Assembly: GCA_031216915.1 (NCBI GenBank)
Contig: CM062297.1
Span: 365,813,704-365,877,703, forward strand
DNA length: 64,000 nt
Direction: 5' to 3'
Origin: Pictodentalium vernedei
Lineage: Eukaryota > Mollusca > Scaphopoda > Dentaliida > Dentaliidae
The position numbers and the translations under genes are program-made. Of the stretch, positions 23,503 to 35,904 are shown one piece after another. Within the stretch, counting starts at the first letter, position 1. Each line of letters opens with the position of its first letter. The notes under the pieces were generated by a model. It made no database searches, was not told where the DNA came from, and saw nothing but the letters and a program-made list of their open reading frames with translations.

Positions 23503-23746
23503 TACAGTTCGGCCGCCGTGGACATGTCACTTTCCATGTGTGGGCATTATTTCTGCAGACGTAATAATATTAGATTCCAAACACTAATTATTGGGGATAA
23601 TCATCAGAAATTTAATTAATGAAGTACCGGGTAAACCCAGTGCTTCATTAATTAAAATTTTGCTCATGATGATTTTTATTACCGGTAAACGTATGTGTGG
23701 ACATCACTGTCCATGTGTGGATTATGACCACTCCATGGTGACTGTA
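23503..23746. mobile_element. Foldback MITE with TACAGT ends, second copy
   Basis: Begins TACAGTTCGGCCGCCG and ends CCATGGTGACTGTA. The central stem is AATTTAATTAATGAAGTACC / GTGCTTCATTAATTAAAATT. Related to 19225-19464 in the opposite sense. Confidence 0.7.
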
Positions 23747-25042
23747 CTCAATTTATCTCTAGAATACAGGAAAGTGAATAAATGATAAATCCCTGTTAAA
23801 AGAGTACTCCTGTTAATTGGATAATTTTCAGTGATAAAGTGGCTATTCAATTTATGGAGTTCCACCATATCTGTAAATGTATGATTACACATACAACTAA
23901 TATTATCTCCTTTTTGTTGTACGTACCATGGTTTAATGTTGATTATTGACCGTTTACTTAGACTTTCATACAAATGAAGTATTTGTGCATTTTTAGCTCA
24001 ACTTGACAAAGTCAAGCTGAGCTATTGCCATTACTTCTCGTCTGTCGGCGTATGTATGTACGTACGTACGTTTTTAAGTTAGTACTTACGTCCACAATTT
24101 CCTTTGGCACACCTCACAGGTCGCATTTATGATCAGATCACTTTGAAACTTGGTATGCTTGTTTGGGGTGACCTTTAGATGGGAGCTATCGATTTTCTTC
24201 AATTTCTGTCAATGTTGCCACGGCCAACGTTCTTAGAACTTAGTTTAGTCAGACCTCAATATTTCCCTTTGGCCCACCCTACAGGCCACATTTATGAGCG
24301 GATTGCTTTGAAACCCGACATGCTTGTTTGGGGTGACCTCTGGATGGGAGCTATCGATTTTCTTCAATTTCCGTCAAAGAATGTTGCCACGGCCAACGTT
24401 CTTAGAACTTAGTTTAGTCAAACTTCAATATTTCCCTTTGGCACACCCTACAGGCCACATTTATGATTGGATTGCTTTGAAACCTGGCATGCTTGTTTGG
24501 GGAGACCTGTAGATGGGAGCTGGCGATTTTCTTCAATTTCCGTCAAAAAATGCTGCCGCGGCCAACATTCTTAGAACTTAGTTTAGTCAGAAGACCTCAA
24601 TATTTCCCTTTGGCACACCCGACAGGGCACATTTATGATCAGATTTCTTTGAAACCTGGCATGCTTGTTTGGGGTGACCTCTAGATGGGAGCTATTGATT
24701 TTCTTCAATTTCTGTCAAAAAATGTTGCCGCAGCCAACGTTCTGAGAACTTAGTTTAGTCAGACCTCAATATTTCCCTTTGGCACACCCTTACAGGGCAC
24801 ATTTATGATTGGATTGCTTTGAAACCTGGTATGCTTGTTTAGGGTGACCTCTAGATGGGAGCTATCGATTTTCTTCTATTTTCGTCAAAAAATGTTGCCG
24901 CGGCCAACATTCTTAGAACTTAGTTTAGTCAGACCACAATATTTCCCTTTGGCACAGCCTACAGGGCACATTTATGGTTGGATTGCTTTGAAACCTGGTA
25001 TGCTTGTTTGGGGTGACCTCTAGATGGGAGCTATCAATTTTT

Positions 25043-28000
25043 AGCTCAACTTTGGCGAAGCCAAATTTGAGCTTATGACATGGCCAGTTGTCCGTCATCC
25101 ATCTGTCTGTCCGTCTGTCCATCAACAATTCAATACGGCTCGGGCTAGAGGCCGTATTTATGACAATGGGACGAGAACGAGTGTTTTTGGGTCCGATCCG
25201 AAATTCAAGTTGGCTGCTGGCAGCCATTTTGTACAAAATTAGGTACAATCAAATTTTTGCGCAGAACTTCCATATGAAAGCGCTGATTTGAATAATTTTT
25301 TGTATGAATGTTTAGTACCATGGGATACAACACATATAATACGGGTTTTTTTCTCATGCGTAAATTATGCAAATTAGACTAACATTGATGTATTTAGTGT
25401 TAATTTCAGCACTGTAAGTGCAAATGCCAATACGGCTCGGGCTATAGGCCGTATTTATGAACCGATCTTTATGAAACTTCTTGGGTACCTTTGGTATCAC
25501 CGTGTTTTTGGGTCCAGTCCGAAATTCAAGATGGCCGATGACAGCCATTTTGTACAAAATTAGGTGCAATTAGATTTTTGCACAGAACTTCCATATGAAA
25601 GTGCTGATTTGAATAATTTTTTGTGTGAATGTTTAGTACCATGGGATACATCACTTATAGTACAGGTTTTTTTCTTATGCAGAAATTATGCAAATTAGAT
25701 GAACTTTGATATTTTCAGTGCTACTTACACACAATAAGTACACATGTCAATACGGCTCGGGCTAGAGTCTGTATTTATGAAGCGGTCTTCACGAAATGTC
25801 TTGGGTACCTTTGTTATCACCTTGGGACGAGAACGAGTGTTTCTGGGTGCGGTCCAAAATTCAAGATGGCTGCCAGTGGCCATTTTGTACTGAAATTAGG
25901 TCTAATCAGTTTTTAGCTCAACTTGACAAAGTCAAGCTGAGCTATTGCCATCACTTCTCGTCCGTCGGCGTACGTACGTACGTACGTACGTTAGTACGTT
26001 AGTACGTTAGTACGTTCGTCCACAATTTCCTTTGGCACACCTCACAGGTCGCATTTATGATCAGATTACTTTGAAACTTCTTATGCTTGTTTGGGGTGAC
26101 CTCTAGATGGGAGCTATCGATTTTCTTCAATTTCCGTCAAAAAATGTTGCCACAGCCAACGTTCTTAGAACTTAGTTTCGTCAAACCACAATATTTCCCT
26201 TTGGCACACCCTACAGGGCACATTTATGATTTGATTGCTTTGAGACCTGATACGCTTATTTAGGGTGACCTCTAGATGGGAGCTATCGATTTTCTTCAAT
26301 TTCCGGCAAAAAATGTTGCCACGGCCAACGTTCGTAGAACTCAGTTTAGTCAGACCTCAATATTTCCCTTTGGCACACCCTACAGGGTACATTTACGATC
26401 AGATTGCTTTGAAACCTGGTATGCTTGTTTGGGGAGACCTCTAGATGGGAGCTATCGATTTTCTTCAATTTCCCTCAAAAAATGTTGCTGCGGCCAATGT
26501 TCTTAGAACTTAGTTTAGTCAGAAGACTCAATATTTCCTTTTGGCACACCCTACAGGGTACATTTATGATCGGATTGCTTTGAAACCTGGCATGCTTGTT
26601 TGGGGTGACCTCTAGATGGGAGCTATCGATTTTCTTCAATTTCTGTCAAAAAATGTTGCCGCGGCCAACGTTCTTAGAACTTAGTTTAGTCAAACCACAA
26701 TATTTCCCTTTGGCACACCCTACAGGGCACATTTATGATTTGATTGCTTTGAAACCTGGTATACTTATTTAGGGTGACCTCTAGATGGGAGCTATCAATT
26801 TTCTTCAATTTCAGGCAAAAAATGTTGCCACGGCCAACGTTCGTAGAACTTAGTTTAGTCAAACCTCAATATTTCCCTTTGGCACACCCTACAGGGCCCA
26901 TTTATGATCAGATTGCTTTGAAACCTTGTATGCTTGTTTGGGGAGACCTCTAGATGGGAGCTATCGATTTTCTTCAATTTCTGTCAAAAAATGTTGCCGC
27001 CGCCAACGTTCTTAGAACTTAGTTTAGTCAGAAGACTCAATATTTCCTTTTGGCACACCCTACAGGGTACATTTATGATTGGATTGCTTTGAAACCTGGC
27101 ATGCTTGTTTGGGGTGACATCTATATGGGAGCTATCGATTTTCTTCAATTTCCGTCAAAAAATGTTGCCTCGGCCAACGTTTTTAGAACTCCGTTTAGTC
27201 AGATCACAATATTTCCCTTTGGCACACCCTACAGGGCACATTTATGATTTGATTGCTTTGAAACCTGGTATGCTTGTTTGGGGAGACCTCTAGATGGGAG
27301 CTATCGATTTTCTTCAATTTCCATCAAAAAATGTTGCCGCGGCCAACGTTCTTAGAACTTGGTTTAGTCAGAAGACTCGCTATTTCCCTTTGGCACACCC
27401 TACAGGGCACATTTATGATCGGATTGCTTTGAAACCTTTCATGCTTGTTTGGGGTGACCTCTAGATGGGAGCTATCGATTTTCTTCAATTTCCATCAAAA
27501 AATGTTGCCGCAGCCAACATTCTTAGAACTTAGTTTAGTCAGACCACAATATTTCCCTTTGGCTCACCCTTCAGGGCTCATTTATGATTAGATTGCTTTG
27601 AAACCTGGTATGCTTATTTACGGTGACCTCTAGATGGGCGCTATCGATTTTCTTCCATTTCCATCAAAAAATGTTGCCACGGCCAACATTCTTAGAATTT
27701 AGTCTAGTCAGACCACAATATTTCCCTTTTGTACACCCTACAGGGAACATTTATGATCGGATTGCTTTGAAACCTGGCATGCTTGTTTGGGGAGGCCTCT
27801 AGATGGGAGCTATCGATTTTCTTCGGTTTCTGTCAAAAAATGTTGCCACTGGCAAAAAAACTGATATTGGTCCCAATGATCTTCAATTTTGCCATTTCAT
27901 TTTCATTTATAACTTACCAAGTTCAAGTTTGTCAAGTTGAGCTACAGTGTCATTGACACTTTCATTTGTACACAACTTCTATACGGCTCAGGCTAGAGGC

Positions 28001-28865
28001 CGTATTTATGAACCGATCTTTACGAAACTTCTTGGGTACCTTTGTTATTAACGTGGGATGAGAACGAGTGTTTTGGGGTGTGGTCCGAAATTCAAGATGG
28101 CCACCAGCAGCCATTTTGTACCAAAATTAGTGCAATCAGTCTTTTGTACAGAACTTCTGTGTGAAAGTTCTGATTTGAATAAATTTTTGTATGAATGTTT
28201 AGTAACATGGAATACATCACATATAGTATGGGTTTTTTTCTCATGCAGAAATTATGCAAATTAGATGAACTTTGATTTATTCAGTGCTACTTATACACTG
28301 TAAGTGCACATGTCAATACAGCTCGGGCTAGAGGCTGTATTTATCAACCGATCATCACGAATCTTCTTGGGTACCTTTGTTATCACCTTTGGACGAGAAC
28401 GAGTGTTTCTGGTTGCGGTCCGAAATTCAAGATGGCTGCCAGTGGCCATTTTGTACCGAAATTAAGTCCAATCAGTTTTTTGTCACAACTTCTATACAGC
28501 TCGTATTTATGAACTGATCTTCACAAAACTTCTTGGGTACCTTTGTTTTCACCTTGGGACAGGAACAAGAGTGTTTTGGGGTGCCTTTGTTATCACTGTG
28601 CTATGAGAACAAATATTTTGGGGTTCAGTCAGACCCACTCTGGGACTCAAAGATTTATTTTCTAGTTTAGCATCTGACTGTCACCCACCTTTACAATACT
28701 TTACCTACAATGTATACCTTTGTTACAGGCTACGGTTACCGTTACAATACTTAAAATGTACCTTTATTATCAGGTCATTACCTAGATGTTTGTCATTGCT
28801 GTGCCACATACTGTACATGTACATGTCTTAACAAGTTGAGCTACAGTGTCATTGACACTTTCATT
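25043..28865 (+). mobile_element. Minisatellite element family C, nested in family B and itself split
   Basis: Starts AGCTCAACTTTGGCGAAGCC with a TCCGTC-rich lead, then ~310-base units (ATACGGCTCGGGCTAGAGGC ... ATTCAAGATGGCTGCCAG ... TATGCAAATTAGATGAAC). It is interrupted at 25914 by a second family B element and resumes at 27967 (TGTACACAACTTC). It ends AAGTTGAGCTACAGTGTCAT then TGACACTTTCATT at 28865. Confidence 0.85.
25915..27966 (+). mobile_element. Minisatellite element family B, inner copy, complete
   Basis: Complete from the 5' hairpin (25915) through a (TACG)n lead and about eleven ~163-base units to the 3' end TTGACACTTTCATT at 27966. It lies inside a family C unit: left flank ATCAGTTTTT, right flank TGTACACAACTTC. 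An intact C unit at 28470-28490 reads ATCAGTTTTTTGTCACAAC, so insertion was into a T-run with no target duplication. Confidence 0.88.
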
Positions 28866-30596
28866 TTCCATTTCCGTCAACAAATGTTGCTGCGGCCAAT
28901 GTTCTTAGAACTTAGTTTAGTCAGAAGACCTCAATATTTCCCTTTGGCACACCCTACAGGGCACATTTATGATCATATTGCTTTGAAACCTGGCATGCTT
29001 GTTTGGGGTGACTTCTAGATGGGAGCTATCGATTTTCTTTCATTTCCGTCAAAAAATGTTGCCACGCCAAGGTTCTTAGAACTTAGTTTAGTCAGACCTC
29101 AATATTTCCCTTTGGCACACCCCACAGGGCACATTTATGATCAGATTACTTTGAAACCTGGCATACTTGTTTGGGGTGACCTCTAGGTGGGAGCTATCAA
29201 TTTTCTTCAATTTCCCTCAAAAAATGTTGCCATGGCCAACGTTCTTAGAACTTAGTTTAGTCAGTCCTCAATATTTCCATTTGGCACACCCTACAGGGCA
29301 CATTTATGATTGGATTGCTTTGAAACCTGGCATGCTTGTTTGGGGTGACCTCTAGATGGGAGCTATCGATTTTCTTCCATTTCCGTCCATCAAAAAATGT
29401 TGCCGCTGGCAACAATCTTTGAACTTAGTTTAGTCAGGCATCAATATATTCCTTTGGCATGCCCTACAGGGCACATTTATGATCAGATCGGTTTGAAACT
29501 TTGTATGCTTGTTTGGGATTACCTCTAGATGGAAGCTATCGATTTTCATTGATTTTCATCAAAAAATGTTGCCACTGGCAATGACCTTCAATGAACTTAG
29601 TAAAAACTTAGTGCAGTTAAGCATCAATATTTCCCTTTGACACTCCCTGCAGGGCACATTTATGATTGGATCACTTGCAAACTTGGTGTGCTTGTTTGGG
29701 GTGACATCGATATGGGAGCTATCGATTTTCTTCCATTTCTGTCAAAAAATGTTGCCTCTGACCTTTGAACTTATTTTAGTCAGACCTCAATATTTCCCTT
29801 TAACACACCCTTCAGGGCACATTTATGATCGGATCACTTTGAAATTTGGTATGTGTGTTCGGGGTGACCTCTAGATGTGAGCTATTGCTTTTTTTCATTT
29901 CCATAAAAAATTATTGTCGTTATCACCTGCCTTTGAACTTACTGCATTTGTGCATCAACTTATCCCTTTTGCACTCTCTGCAGGGTATATTTATGAATTT
30001 CCATAAAAAAAACCCATTACCACAAGCAATGACCTTCTACTTAGTGCATTTGTGCATTAACATCTTCCTTTGACATGCCTCAGAGGGCACATTCATTATC
30101 AGGTTGTTTTGAAACTTTGTATGCTTATGCAGGGAGACAAAGATAAGAGCTATTGATTTTCTTTTCATTTCCATCAAAAACTGTTGCTGTTAGCAACAAT
30201 CTTTGAATTTATTGAATTTGGGCATCAACATTCTTTGACATGGCCTACAGGCCACATTTATCACAGGATTGTTTTTGAACTTGGTGTGCTCATTAGGCAA
30301 GACCTTTAGATAAGAGCTATTGATTAGCATTCATTTTCTGTGAAAAAAGTTGCTGTTTACAATAACGTCTGAACTTACTGCATTTGTGTATCAACATTCT
30401 TCCTTTAGCCATGGCGACTTACAGTTTACATTTAAAAATGCTTGGATTACTCTGACGCTGTGCACACACAATGCTGTTATGTTGAAATTTCATCAAATAA
30501 CATTGGTACCAATGATCTTCAATTTTGCCATTTCACTTATAACTTACCAAGTTCAAGTTTGTCAAGTTGAGCTACAGTGTCATTGACACTTTCATT

Positions 30597-31272
30597 TTAC
30601 TTTAATTGTTACAACATTGATGTCATTTCCTCACATGACTCGCATCATGCCCAGTTAGTGCAGCTACTTGAAGTGCCATCATGCTACCTGGAATTACTGT
30701 CATGAAATTGAAAGAAAAGTGCATGTACCAGCGTTTGTGCCCATTTTAAAGCTGCCATGACTTCTAAATTTAACTCAAGAAGATATTGGTGAAAAAATCC
30801 ATTCAATTTCCCGGAAGAAAATTTGATTAAATGGGCCCAAGTTAATTATCCCTTTTTCAGTAGCAATTCTATCCTAGGCAGGAATATCCACCAGCAGCAT
30901 GCAAGGAGTTAAGAAACCATTCTGTGTCAATGGGTGGGACCCGCAATAGTGTCGAGAAGATGACTGATTTGGGGGTGTAAACTTGATTTGTCCTGATTGT
31001 GATGGCATGCCTTGATGATGTCATTGGAATATTCATCAATCGGGCTTACAGTTAAAAAAAACCCCAAAAAACAAAACTCAAGACTTCTTGGCAATTTATT
31101 AGTGAATCACTAAAATATATGTGTAGTAGTTGTGACGCCACTTCTTATTCAATTAACATGTACCATACCGGAACTCCTAATTGGTCATATGCCAGCCCCC
31201 AACAGCCGAAATCATGTACGATATATCACTGACTGTGTGTGCGACACAAGTCCACGTATCAAATCTAGTCTT
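30597..31272. other. Non-coding stretch, no gene seen
   Basis: No exon-like signal. The short block near 30750-30910 (GGTGAAAAAATCCATTCAAT, 'cccggaagaaaatttgatta') resembles the sequence left of the MITE at 11374, so it is probably another old repeat. Confidence 0.5.
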
Positions 31273-31276
31273 TTAA

Positions 31277-31525
31277 CTCTTTACCCAATGTAACAGTCAA
31301 AACCATCCAGTGCTATTCACAAATATCACCATTCAATTTTCATTATTTTTTTCATTTTTTGTCTCAAAAACATAGCTTATGCCCCCTCATTGGAATGAGC
31401 TTGTTGAGCTCTTTCCAATGAGGGGAGGGGTCATAAGCTATGTTTTTGACGTAAAAAATTAAAAAAAATAGTTATTCAATATTCTTGTCTGCAGGTGTCG
31501 TCTGCTTTTCATGTTATGTAAAGGG
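31277..31525. mobile_element. TTAA-flanked palindromic MITE, right flank decayed
   Basis: TTAA at 31273-31276, ends CTCTTTACCC and GTAAAGGG, right flank CTAA at 31526-31529 (one change). Same core as 13035. Confidence 0.82.
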
Positions 31526-32049
31526 CTAAGAAAGACCATTTTTACTAACAAGAAAAAATTGATATCTAAGACTCCAATCCTGTCAAAATATCCAGATTGG
31601 CAAATTATTGGGTGGGTGGTGGGAGTGGGTCACAGTCCCTGCACCCTATCATAGTTATGCCCCTGGAAACCCAGGCTATTAAAACAGTTGAATTAAGCTC
31701 AGAGGTATGTGACTTGTGACACATTTAAAATGTATGACTAATGATATGTACAATAAGATTGCAGGACAAAATGCCCTTCAACAAAATACCCTCAGGACAG
31801 AATTCCCTTGGGATAAAATGCCCCCAGTGAAAATGTATGGATGGACATAAAGCACGGGCCCTCCCACCCAGTACAAAATCCACTCACTTCTGCTTTGAAG
31901 AATGAAAGAAATATTATGAATAACCATAAATGCTGGTGTGTAACTAATGAGCTTGGGGTTTATGGTTTTAATGGTTTTTTTGTGATTTGTACTGTGTTAT
32001 TTTAACTAGCAAACCAGATAGAAATCAATTATAAAATACTTATTAAAAG

Positions 32050-32345
32050 TCCTTTCTGTTCAACCCGATTGGTTGTAGCAATTTTAAAATGAATATCCAG
32101 TGTATTTCATGGGTGTGGTGCTGTTGCGTCTAACTTGGTCCCTCAGGATCGGAGATTAATACCTGTATAATGTGGTAGCATAGTTCAGATGCCTTGTGAT
32201 GGTTTTGCTTGAAGTGTATGGGAGTGTCCTGTTTACGGTTGATGTCTGTTAAGTGTTCTCGTATATACAGTGTGAAAATGGCATTTCATTTTCTCAACAT
32301 CCTGTTTACCACATTGATTGCATTGTAATTGATAAACGCAACATG
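32050..32345 (-). pseudogene. GIY-YIG endonuclease remnant of a retroelement
   Basis: On the minus strand, in broken frames, there is CNQCGKQD (about 32300-32330), then EHLTDINRK (about 32220-32250), then HEIHW..L and PIGLN (about 32060-32105). This order (Cys/GKQ region, HL.DI, E..W, GLN) is the C-terminal half of GIY-YIG nucleases that are fused to reverse transcriptases in Penelope-like elements. At least one frameshift and a stop are present. I did not identify the reverse transcriptase upstream (32346-32545 holds an open minus-strand frame of unknown identity), so the parent element is inferred. Confidence 0.5.
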
Positions 32346-32649
32346 AGTTAGGTCTGTGTTGACCTGGTCCAGTGTGATCTGAAGGATCTGACCACTGGCT
32401 TGTATAAGTGAGTCTTGTAATCTGTTTTGGGTCAGATCACTTTGGTGGCTGCAGGCTTGAGGTATTGTTGGCTGTAGTCCAGTTGGGGACAGGTTGTTTT
32501 CCATACATTTCTCCAGAAATAAGCCCTGGAGTTCCAATTTCAACTGTTTAATTCACGGGTTGTATTTGGGTTGATGGGCAGATTTAAATTCCGCTTGAAC
32601 TAGGGTCAGTGTTGCAGATAGAAATCATGTTTTCATTATTACTTTTATT

Positions 32650-33437
32650 TGCTCGCCTGACTGAAAGTCAGGGGGAGCCCAAGTGATCACTTTCTGTCTG
32701 TCATCTGTTCATCCGTCCATCCATCTCTTGTGAACTTTACATTATTGACTTCTCCTCCTAAACCCCAGGGTCAAATTGTACCAGATTGGTCCTTATCACA
32801 TGCCAATGATAGTTTGTTCAAATAAAGTTGCCACGCTCCATGGGGAGGGAATGGGTGAAAATGCTCCAAAATGTTAGAAAAATCATCTTCTCATGTACCA
32901 GTGGGTACAATGACTTGATATTTGGTATGTAGCTTCCTTCTGAGGTGTAGAATCAAGTTTGTTCAAACAAAGTTCGTGAAGCATTATTTGCCTTCGTAAT
33001 GGGAGGGGAAAGATTTTTTACCCCACCCAAAATTTCTATTTTCTGAACCGTCGGTCTGATCTGAACGAAATTCGGTATGTGGTATAATTGGATTATAAGT
33101 ACTTGATTCATGCTAAGAAAATTTCCGTGGGAATCCCAGGAGTTAAAAATAGAAAATATTTTCCAACGCCCCTATTTCCAAAACCACATGAAATAGAGAA
33201 CTGTTATTTGGTATGAAGCATCCTTAGGACCAATTCTAAAGTAGAATTGAATGATAAAAAAAATTGCCTTCGGTTTTGTTAGCATGTTCTGTAGGGGTGG
33301 GGTTGGGGTTGGGGGGGGGGGGAGGATCGAAAAAATGCTGAGTCAGCATATTTGCAAATACTAAAAAAAAAAAAAAAAAATTTTCTCCTCCAGAACCACT
33401 GATCAGAATCTTCTGATGTTTGGCATTCAGCATCCAT

Positions 33438-33470
<33 letters not shown>

Positions 33471-34760
33471 CAGATACAAGTGTGTTTCATTTAAGCTCCT
33501 CAGTTCATATTTGGGCTCAGTACAGGAGCCCAAATCTTAATTTAGTGCAATATGGAAAATAAGCTTTAAAAATCTTCTTCTTCAGAGCCTGACTGGTCAG
33601 AATGTTTTAATATATGGTAAGCATCAATGTTACGATGGTCAGATTCAAGTTTGTTTGCATCAAGTCTCTCGGTTAATATTTGGGCTTCCTATGGGAGCCC
33701 GAATTTTAACTTAATACAAAAGAGGAATTTTTTTTTAAAATCTTCTTCAGATCCTCAAGTAGAATCCTTTCATATTAGTATACAGCATCTCTAGACGGGT
33801 CAGATTAAAATTTGTTCAACTCGAGTTCCTGGGTTAATATTTAGGCTCTCTCTGGGAGCCCAAACTTTACCTTAGTGGAATATGGGGAAATTTATTTAAA
33901 AATCTTTTTCTTCAGATCCACCAGTCAGAATCCTTTCATATTTGGTATACAACATCTCTAGGAGGGTCAGATTCATGTTTGTTCATATCGGGCCCCTGGG
34001 TTAATATTTGAGTTCACTATTGGAGCCCAAGGTTTAACTTAGTGCAATATGAGGCAATTTCTTTAAAAATCATCTTCTCCAGAACCATCTATTAGATATT
34101 TGGTATACAACATCTCTAGTGGGAGGGGGTGGGGAGGGGTGTCTGTCAGATCAGATTCAAGTTTCTTCAAATCGAGTCCCTGGGTCAAAATTTTGGCTCG
34201 CTATGGGCACCCGGATTTTGCCTTATTGCAATATGATGAAATTTCTTTAGAAATCATTTTTTTTTAGCTCCACCAGTCAGAATGCTTTCATATTTGGCAT
34301 GCAACATCTTTAGGGGGCTCAGATTCAAATTTGTTCAAATCGGGTCCCTGGGTTAATATTTGGGCTCTCTATTGGCACTCAAAGTTTAAAGTGCAATATG
34401 AGGAAATTTCTTGAAAAATTTTCTTCTCCAGATCCACCTGTCAGAAACCTTTCATACTTGGTAAACAACATCTCTGGGGGGAGGTGGGGGGGGGGGGGGG
34501 AGGGGCAGATTTAATTTGTTCAAATCGAGGCCCTGGGTTGATCGAGATGGGAGCCAGAATTTGAACTTAGTGCAATATGAAGGATTTTCTTCAAAAATCT
34601 TTTCTCCAGAACCACCAATCAGAATCTTTTCATATTTGGTATATAAGATCTCTAGGAGGATCAGATTCAGTCCTTGCCTTAAAATTTGGGCTCTCTTCAT
34701 GGGGAGGGGAGGGTATAGGCAGGGGGGGGGGGGCAAGTTTGTTCAGATCCATTCTTCTGG
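32650..34760 (+). repeat. Minisatellite element family F
   Basis: Starts with a hairpin (GCTCGCCTGACTGAAAGTCA, then GGGGGAGC) and a CTGTCTGTCATCTGTTCATCC lead, then about ten diverged ~160-base units (CCAGTCAGAATCCTTTCATAT ... GGGTTAATATTTGGGCTC). Several units carry G-runs at the same place (33311, 33439, 34120, 34478, 34720). The right end is unclear. Confidence 0.8.
33439..33469. repeat. Poly-G tract, about 31 bases
   Basis: Continuous G-run inside a family F unit. Other units have shorter runs at the same position. Length in the assembly may be unreliable. Confidence 0.8.
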
Positions 34761-35359
34761 GTTTTTTTTCCATAAAATTTGCATTTCAAACTGCAGTGAC
34801 ATAATAACCCTTGGAAGTGCTGGTCTATAGAATTGGAAGCTTTCAGGAAGACCTATGATAATAATCATCTGACATGGACACTTTTGAACTAAATGATATA
34901 TCATGTCTTTAATGGTTCTAGGAGCCATCCGCAATGCTAAAACATTGCAGATGGTACCTTGTTCCACTCAATGAACAACATAGGAGACAATTTGATCCAA
35001 AGGGCATCATCTCCTAAGGACATTTTGGCCACCCCTGCAAATTCACTGAGGGCATTTTATCCAAATAGCATTTTGTCCAAGGGCATTTTGTCCAGATACC
35101 AATAACAAATGGACCCAAACTGCTCAATCAACAAGATCACAGTGGTCTTTGATTTGTCATTAGTCAGTATTAGTTCTGTTTTGGGATGAAAATTTAAATT
35201 TATCAGTTAATTTTTGATAGGATGTGGTAGTGTATGTAAATGGTCAGTTTATATCTTATTTTCTATGATCACTAAATTATTGTTGGATTTCCGTAAATCC
35301 TTTTATGCCCATCGCTAATAGCAGACGGCACATACAAAAAGTTTTCATTTTTGTTGCCT
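34761..35359. other. Non-coding stretch, no gene seen
   Basis: Includes phrases such as GGCATTTTGTCCAAGGGCATT repeated around 35000-35095, similar to 31760-31830 (AATGCCCTTCAACAAAATAC), suggesting another diverged repeat. Confidence 0.5.
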
Positions 35360-35690
35360 TTAATGGTTGACTAAACTTGGCTTTATCTCCATGTTGCAGT
35401 CATGATAAGCCATTGTGCAGAAGTATGCAACCTTAACCCTTTACCCAACATAGTGGCCAAAACCGGCCAGCGCTGTTCCCAAAAATCACCAATTAATTTT
35501 TTTTTTTTTTTTTTTCATTTTTTGTCTCAAAAACATAGGTTATGACCCCTCTTTGGAACGAGCTCATCAAGCTTGTTCCAATGAGGGGTCATAACCTATA
35601 TTTTTTAGACAAAAAATTATTTGTTATATTATCGTCTGCTTTTCATGCTAGGTAAAGGGTTAAATACCAATAAATAAATAAATTGTTGCC
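35360..35690 (+). mobile_element. SINE-like element split by a TTAA MITE
   Basis: Left part GGCTTTATCTCCATGTTGCA to GCAACC, right part ATACCAATAAATAAATAA. The intact relative at 13975-14038 reads GTGACCTTAAACACCAATAA, so the element was whole before the MITE entered at its TTAA. Confidence 0.75.
35437..35659. mobile_element. TTAA-flanked palindromic MITE inserted in a SINE
   Basis: TTAA at 35433-35436 and 35660-35663. Palindromic core as in 13035. The SINE around it has a single TTAA in its other copies, which directly shows target-site duplication of TTAA. Confidence 0.92.
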
Positions 35691-35904
35691 TCAAAAACTC
35701 ACGACTCCTCATTGGAATAAAGTTGACAAGCTCATTCCAATCAGTACATGGTTATATTCTACAGTATGTTTTTGAGGCAAAAGATGAAAAAAATATTAAA
35801 ATATGAATTAACAATTTTTGTAAATAGTGGTGGCCAGTTTTAGAGGTTTTCTTAGCTAAGGGTTTACCCTTTACCTAATGAATTGGCCTGATCTGCCCAT
35901 GTAA

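Larger units (their letters stand above)
23995..30596 (+). mobile_element. Minisatellite element family B, outer copy, split by a nested element
   Basis: Starts with hairpin AGCTCAACTTGAC...GTCAAGCTGAGCT, then a TACGTACG lead, then ~163-base units (CTTTGGCACACCCTACAGG ... GGGGTGACCTCTAGATGGG). It runs to about 25040, is interrupted by family C (25043-28865), resumes at 28866 with TTCCATTTCCGTCAA and ends at 30596 with GTCAAGTTGAGCT, AGTGTCATTGACACT and TTTCATT. Short reading frames in the units are by-products of the repeat; the unit length is not a multiple of three. Confidence 0.87.

Noticed and set aside
24179..29355. Repeated 60-62 codon frames with a conserved 'FPLAHPTGHIYD' wording
   Set aside because: They are translations of successive ~163-base family B units. 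The unit is not a multiple of three, each frame stops at the same place, and there is no start or gene context. Conservation is at DNA level.
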